From NCBI RefSeq assembly GCF_016864015.1, contig NZ_CP045067.1:2242001-2306000 (forward strand): DNA of 64,000 bases, given 5' to 3'. The notes beneath the pieces were generated by a model. That model was not told the origin of the DNA. It saw only the letters and a list, made by a program, of their open reading frames with translations, and did not search any database. Source of the DNA: Lacinutrix sp. WUR7. Its GTDB lineage: Bacteria > Bacteroidota > Bacteroidia > Flavobacteriales > Flavobacteriaceae. This document shows positions 29,674-37,596 of the stretch, piece after piece; positions within the stretch are counted from its first letter, which is position 1, and the number at the start of each line of letters is the position of its first letter. Position numbers and translations under genes: made by a program.

Positions 29674-30705
29674 ATGAAAAATAAAATTATTGTAACAGGA
29701 GGTTGTGGGTATATTGGTTCTCACACAGCTATTGAATTAATAGAAAATGATTTTGAAGTTGTGATTTTTGATGATTTATCAAATTCTACTGAAAAGACAA
29801 TTTCTAGAATCCATAAAATTACAGGTGTAAAGCCAACCTTTATTAAGGTAGATTTAAAAAATCAAGAAGCTACAAGTAAAGCCTTTGAGGCTCATAAAGA
29901 TACTTTGGGAGTTATCCATTTTGCAGCACATAAAGCGGTTGGAGAATCTGTAGAAAAACCATTGATGTACTATAAGAATAATTTATATTCTTTATTAAAT
30001 GTATTAGAAGCTCAGAATAAAAATAATATAAATAATTTTATTTTCTCTTCATCTGCAACAGTATATGGGACACCGAATACATTGCCTATTACAGAAAACA
30101 ACGAAACACAACGTCCATTTTCATCTTATGGAAATACTAAAAAAATAGCTGAAGAGATTTTAGATGATTTCACTAAATCGAGTCAAGATTTTTCGGCTAT
30201 ATCACTTCGATATTTTAATCCTATTGGAGCACATGAATCTGGCGAAATAGGAGAGTTGCCTAATGGGATTCCTAATAACTTGATGCCTTATATTACACAA
30301 ACCGCAGCCGGAGTTAGAGATAAATTAATGGTTTATGGAAACGATTATCCTACAAAAGATGGTACACCAATTAGAGATTATATTCATGTAGTAGATTTAG
30401 CTAAAGCACACGTTTTAGCTGTAAAACGTTTACTTGAAAAAGAGCAAGAAACTGCTCTCGAGTATTTTAATTTAGGGACAGGATTAGGATATTCAGTTTT
30501 AGATGTAATAAACACATTTGAAAAAGTTACAGATTCTAAACTTAATTACGAAATAACGGGAAGACGTGATGGAGATGTGCCACAACTATACGCTTCAACG
30601 GATTTGGCTAAAGAAAAGTTAGGTTGGTCTGCAAATAGAACGCTTGAAGACATGATTAGCTCTTCATGGACATGGGAACAGAATCTTAGAAATGAAACTA
30701 AATAA
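29674..30705 (+). CDS. galE: UDP-glucose 4-epimerase
   Basis: Interconverts UDP-galactose and UDP-glucose, completing the Leloir cycle with GalK and GalT. The 343-residue extended SDR has GGCGYIGSH at the NAD-binding N-terminus, the catalytic SSSATVYG serine region, and YGNTK as the YxxxK motif near residue 153, then RYFNPIGAH and RDYIHVVDLA. It is divergent from the GntR-led gal operon and six bases ahead of a LacI-type regulator gene on the same strand. Confidence 0.95.
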   Translation: MKNKIIVTGGCGYIGSHTAIELIENDFEVVIFDDLSNSTEKTISRIHKITGVKPTFIKVDLKNQEATSKAFEAHKDTLGVIHFAAHKAVGESVEKPLMYYKNNLYSLLNVLEAQNKNNINNFIFSSSATVYGTPNTLPITENNETQRPFSSYGNTKKIAEEILDDFTKSSQDFSAISLRYFNPIGAHESGEIGELPNGIPNNLMPYITQTAAGVRDKLMVYGNDYPTKDGTPIRDYIHVVDLAKAHVLAVKRLLEKEQETALEYFNLGTGLGYSVLDVINTFEKVTDSKLNYEITGRRDGDVPQLYASTDLAKEKLGWSANRTLEDMISSSWTWEQNLRNETK

Positions 30706-30711
30706 AATATT

Positions 30712-31707
30712 ATGATGCAATCAAGAACCACTTTATCGGAAATGTCTAAAGTATTAAACTTATCCATTTCGACAGTATCGAAATCCTTGTCTGATAGTTC
30801 AGAAATAAGTAAACCTACTAAAGATAGAGTTAGAGATTTTGCTAAACAATGTAATTATATTCCTAATAGTTTTGCAGCTAGTTTTAGAAAAGGCTATACT
30901 AATACTATTGGACTTGTAATACCTAATATAATAAATCCATTTTATGCTAATGTTTTATCTGGCATCGAAAAGCAATTGGATAAAAACGGTTATAAACTAA
31001 TTACTTCTATTTCTTACGAATCTTTAGAAAAAGAGTCTAAAAGCCTTAAAAACATGTCTGCTGGTTACATAGATGGGCTTATTATTTGTCCATCTAAAGA
31101 AGCCGAGATTAAGAATGATTACAATCATATAAATTCATTATTAGATCAAGGTATTCCTGTTGTAACATTCGATAGAATTTGTGAAGGAATAAATTGTGAT
31201 AGAGTTATTATAGATGACTATAAAACGTCATTTGTAACTACAAAACATTTAATAGAGGAAAAAGGGTGCAAGAATATTATTATGACTTCGCTTATAGATG
31301 GTTTGCAACATGGAAAGTTAAGAGCTAAAGGTTTTGATGATGCTATTAAAGATAATAAAGTAAAAAGTATAAGTTTAATAGCAGATAATGTTGAAGATTT
31401 AAAGAAAAAATTAAAAGTTATTTTAAAAAATGATTTAAGTATCGATGGTGTGTTTGGTATTACAGAACAAGCTGTCGTTCAAGCAATACATGTTATTAGG
31501 GACCTAAAACCAAAAAGGCTAAATAAAAACATTGCCATAGCAGGTTTTTGTAACCAAGAGCAAGCAAATTACAACCCAACTTTAATAGTTGTTAATCAAA
31601 ATGCTGAAGAAATTGGAGTTGAGGCTGCGAAATTAGCACTTGAGAGAATTAAAAAAGAAGGTAAAAAAACATTTTTCACTAAAACTATTGCAGCTTGTTT
31701 TTTGTAA
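30712..31707 (+). CDS. LacI-family transcriptional regulator
   Basis: A 331-residue regulator with N-terminal LacI helix-turn-helix (TTLSEMSKVLNLSISTVSKS, about 5-60, with hinge FAASFRKGYTNTIG) and a sugar-binding domain (about 62-330). It is co-transcribed with galE (six-base gap), suggesting a second, separate sugar input on the locus in addition to the GntR protein. Its effector cannot be read from sequence. It is the last intact gene before the variable island. Confidence 0.9.
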   Translation: MMQSRTTLSEMSKVLNLSISTVSKSLSDSSEISKPTKDRVRDFAKQCNYIPNSFAASFRKGYTNTIGLVIPNIINPFYANVLSGIEKQLDKNGYKLITSISYESLEKESKSLKNMSAGYIDGLIICPSKEAEIKNDYNHINSLLDQGIPVVTFDRICEGINCDRVIIDDYKTSFVTTKHLIEEKGCKNIIMTSLIDGLQHGKLRAKGFDDAIKDNKVKSISLIADNVEDLKKKLKVILKNDLSIDGVFGITEQAVVQAIHVIRDLKPKRLNKNIAIAGFCNQEQANYNPTLIVVNQNAEEIGVEAAKLALERIKKEGKKTFFTKTIAACFL

Positions 31708-31870
31708 ACAAGAATTAATAACATCTAAATATTTCTTCGATTAAATATTAAACAACAAGTTGAAAACATTTTCCAACAAGATAAGTGTAATAAGAAGTTT
31801 TCAATAAAACCTGCGAAATAGTTTAATATTCCATAAATAAAGGTTCACTCTAGTACTTTAAACTAGATTT

Positions 31871-32119
31871 AGAAACGGAAAGTAAAAAGCTTTAAAAACC
31901 TAAAGATCAAACTATCAACTCTTTAATATTGATACCGATATTAGCGAGAAGAACAATTTTAGTGCGTCTCATCCTAAAGTTTTAAAAAAGTTAATTATAG
32001 ACAGAGAGGCTTGAAGTGAAACACATATTGAACCCAAATGGTGGCACAATAAGAAAACTGGAGATGGGCGTAAAGTTGATGGAATGCCTCATTTTGAGAA
32101 AGCGGTTAGTTTAAATTAA
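31871..32119 (+). pseudogene. Decayed C-terminal remnant of a sulfatase
   Basis: Reading one frame from 31871 gives 82 codons ending at TAA 32117-32119: RNGK, stop, KALKT, stop, RSNYQLFNIDTDISEKNNF, SASHPKVLKKLIIDREA, stop, SETHIEPKWWHNKKT, GDGRKVDGMPHFEKAVSLN. This is the usual sulfatase C-terminus (NGKWK, QLFN, DISEKNN), with stops where Trp, Tyr and Trp would be expected. The same QLFN-DISE-NN segment occurs in the intact sulfatase at 5289-6665. No N-terminal part survives; 31708-31870 shows nothing recognisable. It marks an old, lost member of the galactan locus at the edge of the variable island. Confidence 0.75.
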
Positions 32120-32187
32120 ATTTTGGAATAATGAACTAGTGTTGAATTAACTTCATCTGCCATTTTTCAGTCAAAAAACATTAACGT

Positions 32188-32712
32188 TTAAACAAAAGGA
32201 TTAACTTCTGCTGGTACGCCACTTGGATATCCCCAAGCCACATATTGCGACTTCAAATCATCCGTATCAAGATGCACAAAAGTTCTACCTACACCTATGC
32301 GTTTAAAACCAACATCACGAGCAGCTTGCACTAGGTTATTACGAATAGAGGTAGAGTAAGCTTTTATGTCAACCGCTTTGCAAGTAGGCATTTTGTGGGA
32401 AGAGTTAGATACTCCACCAACTTTACGATTGTGTGAAGGACTACGAGCGCCAGAGTTAATCCAACTAAAAATGGGATAACCTGTTAGAGCTTCAAGTTGC
32501 TGAAGCATAAAGATTAAGTGCCTATCCATACAGTTTCCAGAACCAGGTAGATCTGGACTGTCAAAAGCAGATAAGTCAATAGATTCTTGACTAACAATTG
32601 CAACAGGCTTCTTTTTGGATTTTTGCTTCTTGTAAACAAGAAAAGCACCAATTAGTAAAACTGACAAGGTGCCTAATCCAACATAGATATGTTGATTGTT
32701 ACTTTTTACCAC
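32188..32712 (-). CDS. Membrane-anchored M15-type peptidoglycan peptidase
   Basis: A 174-residue protein with one membrane segment (about 9-27), a basic linker, and a VanY/M15-type D-Ala-D-Ala peptidase domain (about 58-170). Zinc ligands are readable: His106 in SSHK, Asp115 in AVDIKA and His147 in FVHLD, so it should be active. It would cut peptidoglycan crosslinks during entry or release of the virion. It is the last gene of the long minus-strand operon and overlaps the preceding small gene by 14 bases. Confidence 0.85.
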   Translation of the reverse strand: MVKSNNQHIYVGLGTLSVLLIGAFLVYKKQKSKKKPVAIVSQESIDLSAFDSPDLPGSGNCMDRHLIFMLQQLEALTGYPIFSWINSGARSPSHNRKVGGVSNSSHKMPTCKAVDIKAYSTSIRNNLVQAARDVGFKRIGVGRTFVHLDTDDLKSQYVAWGYPSGVPAEVNPFV

Positions 32713-32845
32713 AACCGCAACCTTTTATTGGTTCTTTACTTTTCTTATATCTCAAGTATAAATCTGAACCAATTTTGACTGCACTTAATAATATGAAAGT
32801 TCCAAAAATATAGTTCAGTGTATTATTTCCTTTGTCCACGTTCAT
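32699..32845 (-). CDS. Small membrane protein with Cys-Gly tail
   Basis: A 48-residue protein from the ATG at 32845 (MNVDKGNNT); an in-frame ATG 13 codons upstream is possible but lies deeper inside the previous gene. One membrane segment (about 9-27) and a C-terminal GCGCGKK. It overlaps both neighbours, the usual compact phage arrangement. Family unknown; a minor membrane component of the particle is possible. Confidence 0.55.
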   Translation of the reverse strand: MNVDKGNNTLNYIFGTFILLSAVKIGSDLYLRYKKSKEPIKGCGCGKK

Positions 32846-33164
32846 CTCTATTGCTTTTTTTATAAGATTGTATTTCTGCTTCAAGTTGATCTACATACTT
32901 TTCCAATTCTGTAATACGATCTCGTTGTTTGGTTATCGTTTTATTCATCAATGCGTTCTTACTCTCCAATTGCTTTAAGCGCTTTTCCATATTTTCAGAC
33001 CACAATTTGTAGTTTTCAACTACAAGACTATTTGCCTGAACGTTTAGATTACGTATTTCAGCACTTTTAAGACGTTTTTGCATACCATATTGCAATAGCA
33101 TTTCTATAAGTTTCCAGAAGCCCGTAGCTCCTAACACAATAGCTAATATTTTTAGTATATCCAT
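32823..33164 (-). CDS. Membrane protein with coiled coil
   Basis: A 113-residue protein: N-terminal membrane segment (about 4-24), then a long heptad-rich helix (about 55-105, SENMEKRLKQLESKNALMNK). Looks like a membrane-anchored coiled-coil protein. No recognised family. It is part of the same operon, and its end overlaps the next small gene by about 20 bases. Confidence 0.65.
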   Translation of the reverse strand: MDILKILAIVLGATGFWKLIEMLLQYGMQKRLKSAEIRNLNVQANSLVVENYKLWSENMEKRLKQLESKNALMNKTITKQRDRITELEKYVDQLEAEIQSYKKSNRDERGQRK

Positions 33165-33216
33165 AGGTTTTATTTACGCTGTAGTTTATGCTTAGCGCAG
33201 TCGCAGTGCGAGAGCG

Positions 33217-33723
33217 TTATTTAACTTCATTTCGATTTGCATTAGCCCTTCTTAATGCTCTTCTCTCTGCTGGTGTTGGTGCTTCACGATCAAGAAATGG
33301 TCTGAATTTTAATGGTAATTCTGCTACATAAGGATTTATATTGAAAATAATTTCATCCTCTGGGTCGTCAAAGAATCCTGAAACAAAGACACGACCATCA
33401 TCATCTATCGCATAATAAAATGGTTTGCCTTGACGACTAAGCAAAGTTCCAGTATGCTCACCTTGTTGGTTCTTGTTTATAGGTGCAGGCAAGCTAATTT
33501 GCCAGCCTGCAATTTCTTTTCTTGCATTTCTGGAACGGATGCGTATGTCTTTTCCTATAACAATATTCTCGTTGAGAACCGCTATGATGTTTCGTCCTGG
33601 AGAGTGTAACATCAGCGGATTTATGTAAGCGGGAGATAATGCGATTTCCCTTTGACTATTTGCTGTATTACCACCGTCTATTGGATTCTGTCTCAGCGTA
33701 CTTTGATATCCTACTATACTCAT
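33217..33723 (-). CDS. Soluble phage-element protein, unknown; possible structural protein
   Basis: A 168-residue protein without signal peptide or membrane segment, the largest fully soluble and non-enzymatic product of the element. It is rich in beta-prone stretches (IIAVLNENIVIGKDIRIRS; FYYAIDDDGRVFVSGFF) and ends with a basic, Arg/Asn-rich tail (RRALRRANANRNEVK). These properties suit a virion protein such as a small single-barrel coat protein, but this is inference without any recognised homologue. Its start codon touches the stop of the gene before it (TAATG-type junction). Confidence 0.65.
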   Translation of the reverse strand: MSIVGYQSTLRQNPIDGGNTANSQREIALSPAYINPLMLHSPGRNIIAVLNENIVIGKDIRIRSRNARKEIAGWQISLPAPINKNQQGEHTGTLLSRQGKPFYYAIDDDGRVFVSGFFDDPEDEIIFNINPYVAELPLKFRPFLDREAPTPAERRALRRANANRNEVK

Positions 33724-34142
33724 TATTGTGCTATTATTATTCCTGTTAATACAAGTAAGCCACCGCCAAAAAACCAGCGCTCCAGCTTACCTCTTTTTAT
33801 TTTTTTGTTCTGTTTCTTAATCGTGAGATTTAGTTCTCCAATTTGTAGTTGGTCATTTTCTTGAACAAGTGATAGATTTTCAACCTTTGTTTCAAGTTTA
33901 AAAATAATAGTGTCTTTTTTCTGAACTAATTGACGCCACTTTAAACTTCTTAATTTGAGCGTAACTATTATACTATCTTGATACAAGCTATATTCTAATC
34001 GCTTAGCTAGAAAACGAGACTGCTTCAGGTCAAAACAGAAGTATTGGGTACTATTGATTTCTTGAACTATCGGCTTTAAATCTTGCGAAATAACCTTGCA
34101 AGTCCATAGTAGACATAACATTAATCCTATTGATTTTTTCAT
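33723..34142 (-). CDS. Envelope protein with signal/anchor, coiled coil and C-terminal membrane segment
   Basis: A 139-residue protein starting with a signal-like segment that contains cysteines (MKKSIGLMLCLLWTCKVISQ), a central helical region and coiled coil (about 80-118), and a C-terminal membrane segment (FFGGGLLVLTGIIIA). It begins 92 bases inside the end of the preceding coiled-coil membrane gene in another frame, reminiscent of Rz/Rz1 spanin pairs, though the lipobox is poor and the C-terminal segment is unusual for an o-spanin. Confidence 0.6.
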   Translation of the reverse strand: MKKSIGLMLCLLWTCKVISQDLKPIVQEINSTQYFCFDLKQSRFLAKRLEYSLYQDSIIVTLKLRSLKWRQLVQKKDTIIFKLETKVENLSLVQENDQLQIGELNLTIKKQNKKIKRGKLERWFFGGGLLVLTGIIIAQ

Positions 34143-34398
34143 CGAGTTCGTTTTCTAACTTTCGTATAGTTTGAGTGCTTTCTGATATTCGTCCAGACAA
34201 ACTATCGGCTTGTGTTTTTAAATTAGTTATTTCTATATCAAGTGTTTCATTTTTTAACTCAAGTGCTTTGTTTGCTTTCTCTAGTTTTTCAATGGTATCA
34301 CTTTTCAAAGCTTCTTCTTGTGGGATGATGTAGAACACCAATAACAATATGAGTATCACAACCCATAATCCTAATAAAAAAGGTTTCCAAAACTTCAT
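34051..34398 (-). CDS. Membrane-anchored coiled-coil protein, i-spanin-like
   Basis: A 115-residue protein with one N-terminal membrane segment (about 7-26, FLLGLWVVILILLLVFYII) and a long coiled coil (about 32-98), the architecture of phage i-spanins (Rz). Overlap of its 3' end with the next gene strengthens the comparison. Sequence similarity to any known Rz is not claimed. A role in outer-membrane disruption at lysis, or a structural role, are both possible. Confidence 0.6.
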   Translation of the reverse strand: MKFWKPFLLGLWVVILILLLVFYIIPQEEALKSDTIEKLEKANKALELKNETLDIEITNLKTQADSLSGRISESTQTIRKLENELDEKINRINVMSTMDLQGYFARFKADSSRNQ

Positions 34399-34721
34399 TA
34401 TTCTTTAGGTTTGGTTTGGAACAATCTGTTTAAAAATTTCTCCAAAAGCAACTTATGGAATACCAAAGCAAAAGCAAAGGATTGCAATAAACATTCTATC
34501 ATTTTTAATTGATAACCTCTTATGAAATAGAGTGCAATCCCATAGATTAAGCCAATGAAAAACACACGATAACGTGTTGCTATTTTTATCTTGAATACTT
34601 CATAGAAAAAATCAGTAGCGCGATAGTGATTCAAACCGTAAGCAATAACAATAAAGGTTAGTATATATGCCCAATCAAGGCTATTAAGATAATTTGAAAT
34701 ATGTTGTAAAATCTCTATCAT
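34398..34721 (-). CDS. Three-segment membrane protein, holin-like candidate
   Basis: A 107-residue protein with about three hydrophobic segments (about 16-30, 48-68, 74-92) and charged short loops. Size and topology fit holins, and the gene is next to a spanin-like pair, so a lysis cassette is plausible. No family is recognised; it could equally be a membrane structural protein. Its stop shares one base with the start of the next gene. Confidence 0.55.
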   Translation of the reverse strand: MIEILQHISNYLNSLDWAYILTFIVIAYGLNHYRATDFFYEVFKIKIATRYRVFFIGLIYGIALYFIRGYQLKMIECLLQSFAFALVFHKLLLEKFLNRLFQTKPKE

Positions 34722-34966
34722 TTTAGTTGTTTTTTAAGGGTTGATTTTATGGCAGAAATATCTGCCTGCAATGCTGTTAATTGATGATTTGGAAATAGAT
34801 TTTTAGTAATATGAGCGACAATAACTATGGTAGCACCTGAAGCTAATAGTGCCAAGACAATCTTAGTTAGCGTGTTATTAGTTAAAGTGACAGTCACTTC
34901 GGTTTTTAACCCATCTTTATCTACAAGCCCATCTATAAGGTCTTTAATACTTCTTTTTTCTGGCAT
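34718..34966 (-). CDS. Small single-pass membrane protein
   Basis: An 82-residue protein with one membrane segment (about 31-56, TKIVLALLASGATIVIVAHI) between an acidic/basic N-terminus and a polar helix. It overlaps the next gene by four bases (ATGA) and the previous gene by 23 bases. Function unknown. Confidence 0.6.
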   Translation of the reverse strand: MPEKRSIKDLIDGLVDKDGLKTEVTVTLTNNTLTKIVLALLASGATIVIVAHITKNLFPNHQLTALQADISAIKSTLKKQLK

Positions 34967-35438
34967 CTTTATTTTTAAGATTAGCTATATCACGTTCTTC
35001 AAATAGCTGTTCTGTTATTTTATCTACTTTCAGGAATTTCAATACACGCTCGTTTGTAATTGCGTTAAACTCGTCAGTAACAATTCCTGCAGCACCATAA
35101 TTCTTCAAAAGATAAACTTGTAGTTGCTCTACACGTTTTCCTTTACTACCTAATTTTAAAGGAAAATCATCATTTGGTTCTGTTAGCACCTTGGTATCAA
35201 TAGCGACTACTTTTGTTTCTTTTTGAGCAGAAACAATTGGTTTTAACTTTACTATAGGAATGGCTTTCTTAACAGCTACAGTTCTTTCTGTTTTATTAGG
35301 CTTAGTATCTTCTACAATAGTAAATTCAGCATCTACAGTTGTTTCTTCTTTTTCTCTGAAAAACAAATAACTCAGCAATCCTAGACCAAGTAAACCGCCT
35401 GCAATAAGAAATCCTTTATTTATAGTTTGCTCGTTCAT
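34944..35438 (-). CDS. Membrane-anchored protein with peptidoglycan-binding-like C-terminus
   Basis: A 164-residue protein: membrane segment (about 8-26, GFLIAGGLLGLGLLSYLFF), long low-complexity linker, and a C-terminal domain (about 98-160) with LKLGSKGKRVEQLQVYLLKNYG, the start of a PG_binding_1-type repeat. It pairs with the following better-conserved paralogue at 35438-35941. Likely anchors or guides the particle at the cell wall. Confidence 0.7.
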   Translation of the reverse strand: MNEQTINKGFLIAGGLLGLGLLSYLFFREKEETTVDAEFTIVEDTKPNKTERTVAVKKAIPIVKLKPIVSAQKETKVVAIDTKVLTEPNDDFPLKLGSKGKRVEQLQVYLLKNYGAAGIVTDEFNAITNERVLKFLKVDKITEQLFEERDIANLKNKDARKKKY

Positions 35439-35941
35439 TATTTCCCAAGGCTTACAAGTGCTTTACGCATTCCTGCGATATCAGCTTGTGTGAATACTGT
35501 TTTCTTTAATCGTTTCTGTGCAGCTCTGGATGTTTTAGGTCCAAAAATGCCATCTACACCATCACGTTTTGGTCCGCTACGTCCTAAATCTTCTTTGTAA
35601 ATTTTTAAATAGCGTTGCAACACTTTTACATCTGCGTGGCGACTTCCTATTTTTATAGGGTAGCCTCGTTTTGTAATGATTGGCTTTGTACCTGAAGAAG
35701 AACTACCAGTATTTACAGGAACAAATGGTGGCGATTGATAGGTTGTCGAAGCTCCCGAACTAGTTGATGCTGCCGTCGCTGTTCCACCAGCGTTTGCAAG
35801 TTGCTTTTTCTCTTTCTTTTTAGTAAAAAAATAATAAGCAGTTGCAGCACCAGCAAGTACTATAATTGCACCACCCACGACTAAAAGGTCTTTATTCTTA
35901 GCCATAAATGATGGCGCGACTTTAGATTTAGTTTGTTTCAT
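35438..35941 (-). CDS. Membrane-anchored peptidoglycan-binding (PG_binding_1) protein
   Basis: A 167-residue protein: membrane segment (about 19-38, LLVVGGAIIVLAGAATAYYFF), Ser/Thr/Gly-rich linker, and a PG_binding_1 domain (about 92-165) showing IKIGSRHADVKVLQRYLKIY and DGVDGIFGPKTSRAAQKRL. It has no catalytic domain. Same layout as the downstream 34944-35438 protein, so the two probably arose by duplication. Confidence 0.8.
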   Translation of the reverse strand: MKQTKSKVAPSFMAKNKDLLVVGGAIIVLAGAATAYYFFTKKKEKKQLANAGGTATAASTSSGASTTYQSPPFVPVNTGSSSSGTKPIITKRGYPIKIGSRHADVKVLQRYLKIYKEDLGRSGPKRDGVDGIFGPKTSRAAQKRLKKTVFTQADIAGMRKALVSLGK

Positions 35942-35950
35942 TGATTCGTT

Positions 35951-36472
35951 TTATGATTGATAATTTGGTAATCGATTGACGTATTTTGTGACATATTCTT
36001 TCATTTCACTTTGGCTTAAAAAACTGTTTAAATATTGCCACATATCCTTTTTATAGAGTTGATAAAATGCCTTAGATAAACTTGCTACTTGAGTTTTATC
36101 TCTTATTTTTTTTCCGAAGACACTTTTTACAGCATCTTCATCATCATTAAATGAGCCTTTAGATTCCTTGATTATTTTTGCATACTTTTTTGCAGAAATA
36201 TCATCTAAAACTTGAATACCTTTTGGCGCAACCCATTTTTGAACGTCGGTCAGATAATTCATATCAAAAGGACTATTCCAGTTAGGTTCTTGTTTGGTTG
36301 TGCCTACATTTCCAGTAGTCACTTGCACGCCATTTCCAATAGAAGTTGAAGTGTTATTTTGATTTGTATTATTCTGAGTACGCTTTCGCGAAAGCGTAAC
36401 AAAAACACCTATCCCGATAACCGCTGCACCAGCGCCACCCATCATCCACCATCCTGTTTTTGATATTTCCAT
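35951..36472 (-). CDS. Membrane-anchored helical protein, paralogue A (annexin-like repeat)
   Basis: A 173-residue protein with an N-terminal Gly/Ala-rich membrane segment (about 7-27), an Asn/Thr-rich linker, and a helical domain (about 68-173) containing FDMNYL, DEDAVKSVFGKKIRDKTQV and LPNYQS. The upstream neighbour at 36474-36962 has the same pattern, so they are tandem paralogues. The domain loosely recalls an annexin repeat; that is weak. Codons just after the membrane segment carry a 20-base perfect palindrome (36379-36398). Confidence 0.7.
   Translation of the reverse strand: MEISKTGWWMMGGAGAAVIGIGVFVTLSRKRTQNNTNQNNTSTSIGNGVQVTTGNVGTTKQEPNWNSPFDMNYLTDVQKWVAPKGIQVLDDISAKKYAKIIKESKGSFNDDEDAVKSVFGKKIRDKTQVASLSKAFYQLYKKDMWQYLNSFLSQSEMKEYVTKYVNRLPNYQS
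36379..36398. repeat. Perfect 20-base palindrome inside a phage-element gene
   Basis: TACGCTTTCGCGAAAGCGTA is its own reverse complement. It sits in frame in the 35951-36472 gene right after the membrane segment, encoding TLSRKR. From memory this core (GCTTTCGCGAAAGC) is frequent in several Flavobacteriaceae genomes, so it may be a genome-wide repeat or protein-binding site that has landed in a coding region. Confidence 0.75.
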
Positions 36473-36473
36473 A

Positions 36474-36962
36474 TTATGCTGTTCTGTAGTTAGGTAGTGC
36501 CTTGATAATGTTGAGCACTATGGTTATTTCATCTTTATCAAAGCGATCTTTAAGTGTATCAATCAGGTTTTTTGAATAAGTCTCTTGATACGCTTTTGCT
36601 ACTTGAGATACCTGAACTTTATCCTTCATTTCCCTAAATATCCCATACACTTTCTCTTCATCATCGCCACCTTGATACCAGCTTCCCCAGGCCTTGTGAA
36701 TTTGGTCTGCATAGCGAGAAGCAGTACTTGTTTTTAAAACCAAAACTTCTCGATTTACAGCTTGTAATACTTTATTGAGGAAATGAATATCAAAAGCACT
36801 TTGAGACATTAATCCATTTGATATAGGTTGAATTTGAGCCTTGATAGCAGATAGTAATTTGCTTGTGCGCCCATCACGACTGCGCTTTCTTACAGAGAAG
36901 AGTGTCGTTCCTATCAAAAGTGTTCCAACACTTACACCTATTATTTTATGAGTTAGATTCAT
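36474..36962 (-). CDS. Membrane-anchored helical protein, paralogue B
   Basis: A 162-residue protein with one membrane segment (about 6-24), a basic patch (RKRSRDGR), and a helical domain (about 55-162) with FDIHFLNKVLQAV, DDEEKVYGIFREMKDKVQV and ALPNYRTA, aligning along its length with the adjacent 35951-36472 protein. No enzymatic motif. Its start overlaps the stop of the 36959-37405 gene by four bases. Confidence 0.7.
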   Translation of the reverse strand: MNLTHKIIGVSVGTLLIGTTLFSVRKRSRDGRTSKLLSAIKAQIQPISNGLMSQSAFDIHFLNKVLQAVNREVLVLKTSTASRYADQIHKAWGSWYQGGDDEEKVYGIFREMKDKVQVSQVAKAYQETYSKNLIDTLKDRFDKDEITIVLNIIKALPNYRTA

Positions 36963-37405
36963 TTGCCTAAAAGTTTTAAGCCTCGACCTGCAGGTGTCAA
37001 CATTGCTACATCAGATAAGTCTGCGTTTTTTGAAGTATTGCGCAGTAATACGATAATTCCAACGAGAACTACCGCTAGTATCACAGGTACTCCAATAGAT
37101 AAAACCTTTGTCAAATTCTTCCCAAGTCCAAACAAATTACCACCTATTTCAGATAAATCAGATATCGTTCTGGTTGCCATATTAGAAACATCAAGGTTAT
37201 TTTGATTAAGCCATTTGTTAAAATTAGGACTTGTAGTACACGAAGTAGAACCGTTAGTTTTCCAAGTAATGAGCCAAATCATTTTTGCATTCTCCTTACC
37301 AAGTTCGCTTTTAAGCTTCGCGTAATAGCTTGTCCAGAAGTCACACGGGTCGTCTGCTTCTGGAACTAAAAATATGCGATTATCTACGTTTACTTGAATG
37401 GCCAT
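36959..37405 (-). CDS. Phage-element protein with C-terminal membrane segment
   Basis: A 148-residue protein with an N-terminal soluble domain holding two cysteines close to invariant-looking aromatic residues (DPCDFWTSYYAKLKSEL; SCTTSPNFNKWL) and a C-terminal membrane segment (about 101-121). Unlike most products of the element, its anchor is at the C-terminus. Family unknown. It lies six bases after the 37411-37593 gene in the operon. Confidence 0.65.
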   Translation of the reverse strand: MAIQVNVDNRIFLVPEADDPCDFWTSYYAKLKSELGKENAKMIWLITWKTNGSTSCTTSPNFNKWLNQNNLDVSNMATRTISDLSEIGGNLFGLGKNLTKVLSIGVPVILAVVLVGIIVLLRNTSKNADLSDVAMLTPAGRGLKLLGK

Positions 37406-37410
37406 TAAAT

Positions 37411-37593
37411 CTATCTTACAATGCGATTACTTTGTTTTTGACTTTCGGTTTTACTAAAATTATTGTCTTCCAGAAATTGCTGAAGACGTGCTTTAAGAGC
37501 TGCTTCTTTTTTAAGTGCAGTACGTTTGTCATAGTTGACATAAATCTGTCTACCAAGCCAAAAACCTACGCCTAAAGTGAGTATCGTTTTCAT
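37411..37593 (-). CDS. Small membrane protein of the phage element
   Basis: A 60-residue protein with a short hydrophobic N-terminus (about 3-19, TILTLGVGFWLGRQIYV) followed by a basic amphipathic helix. It lies three bases after the amidase-like gene. Function unknown; size and topology would fit a minor membrane or coat protein. Confidence 0.55.
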   Translation of the reverse strand: MKTILTLGVGFWLGRQIYVNYDKRTALKKEAALKARLQQFLEDNNFSKTESQKQSNRIVR

Positions 37594-37596
37594 CTG

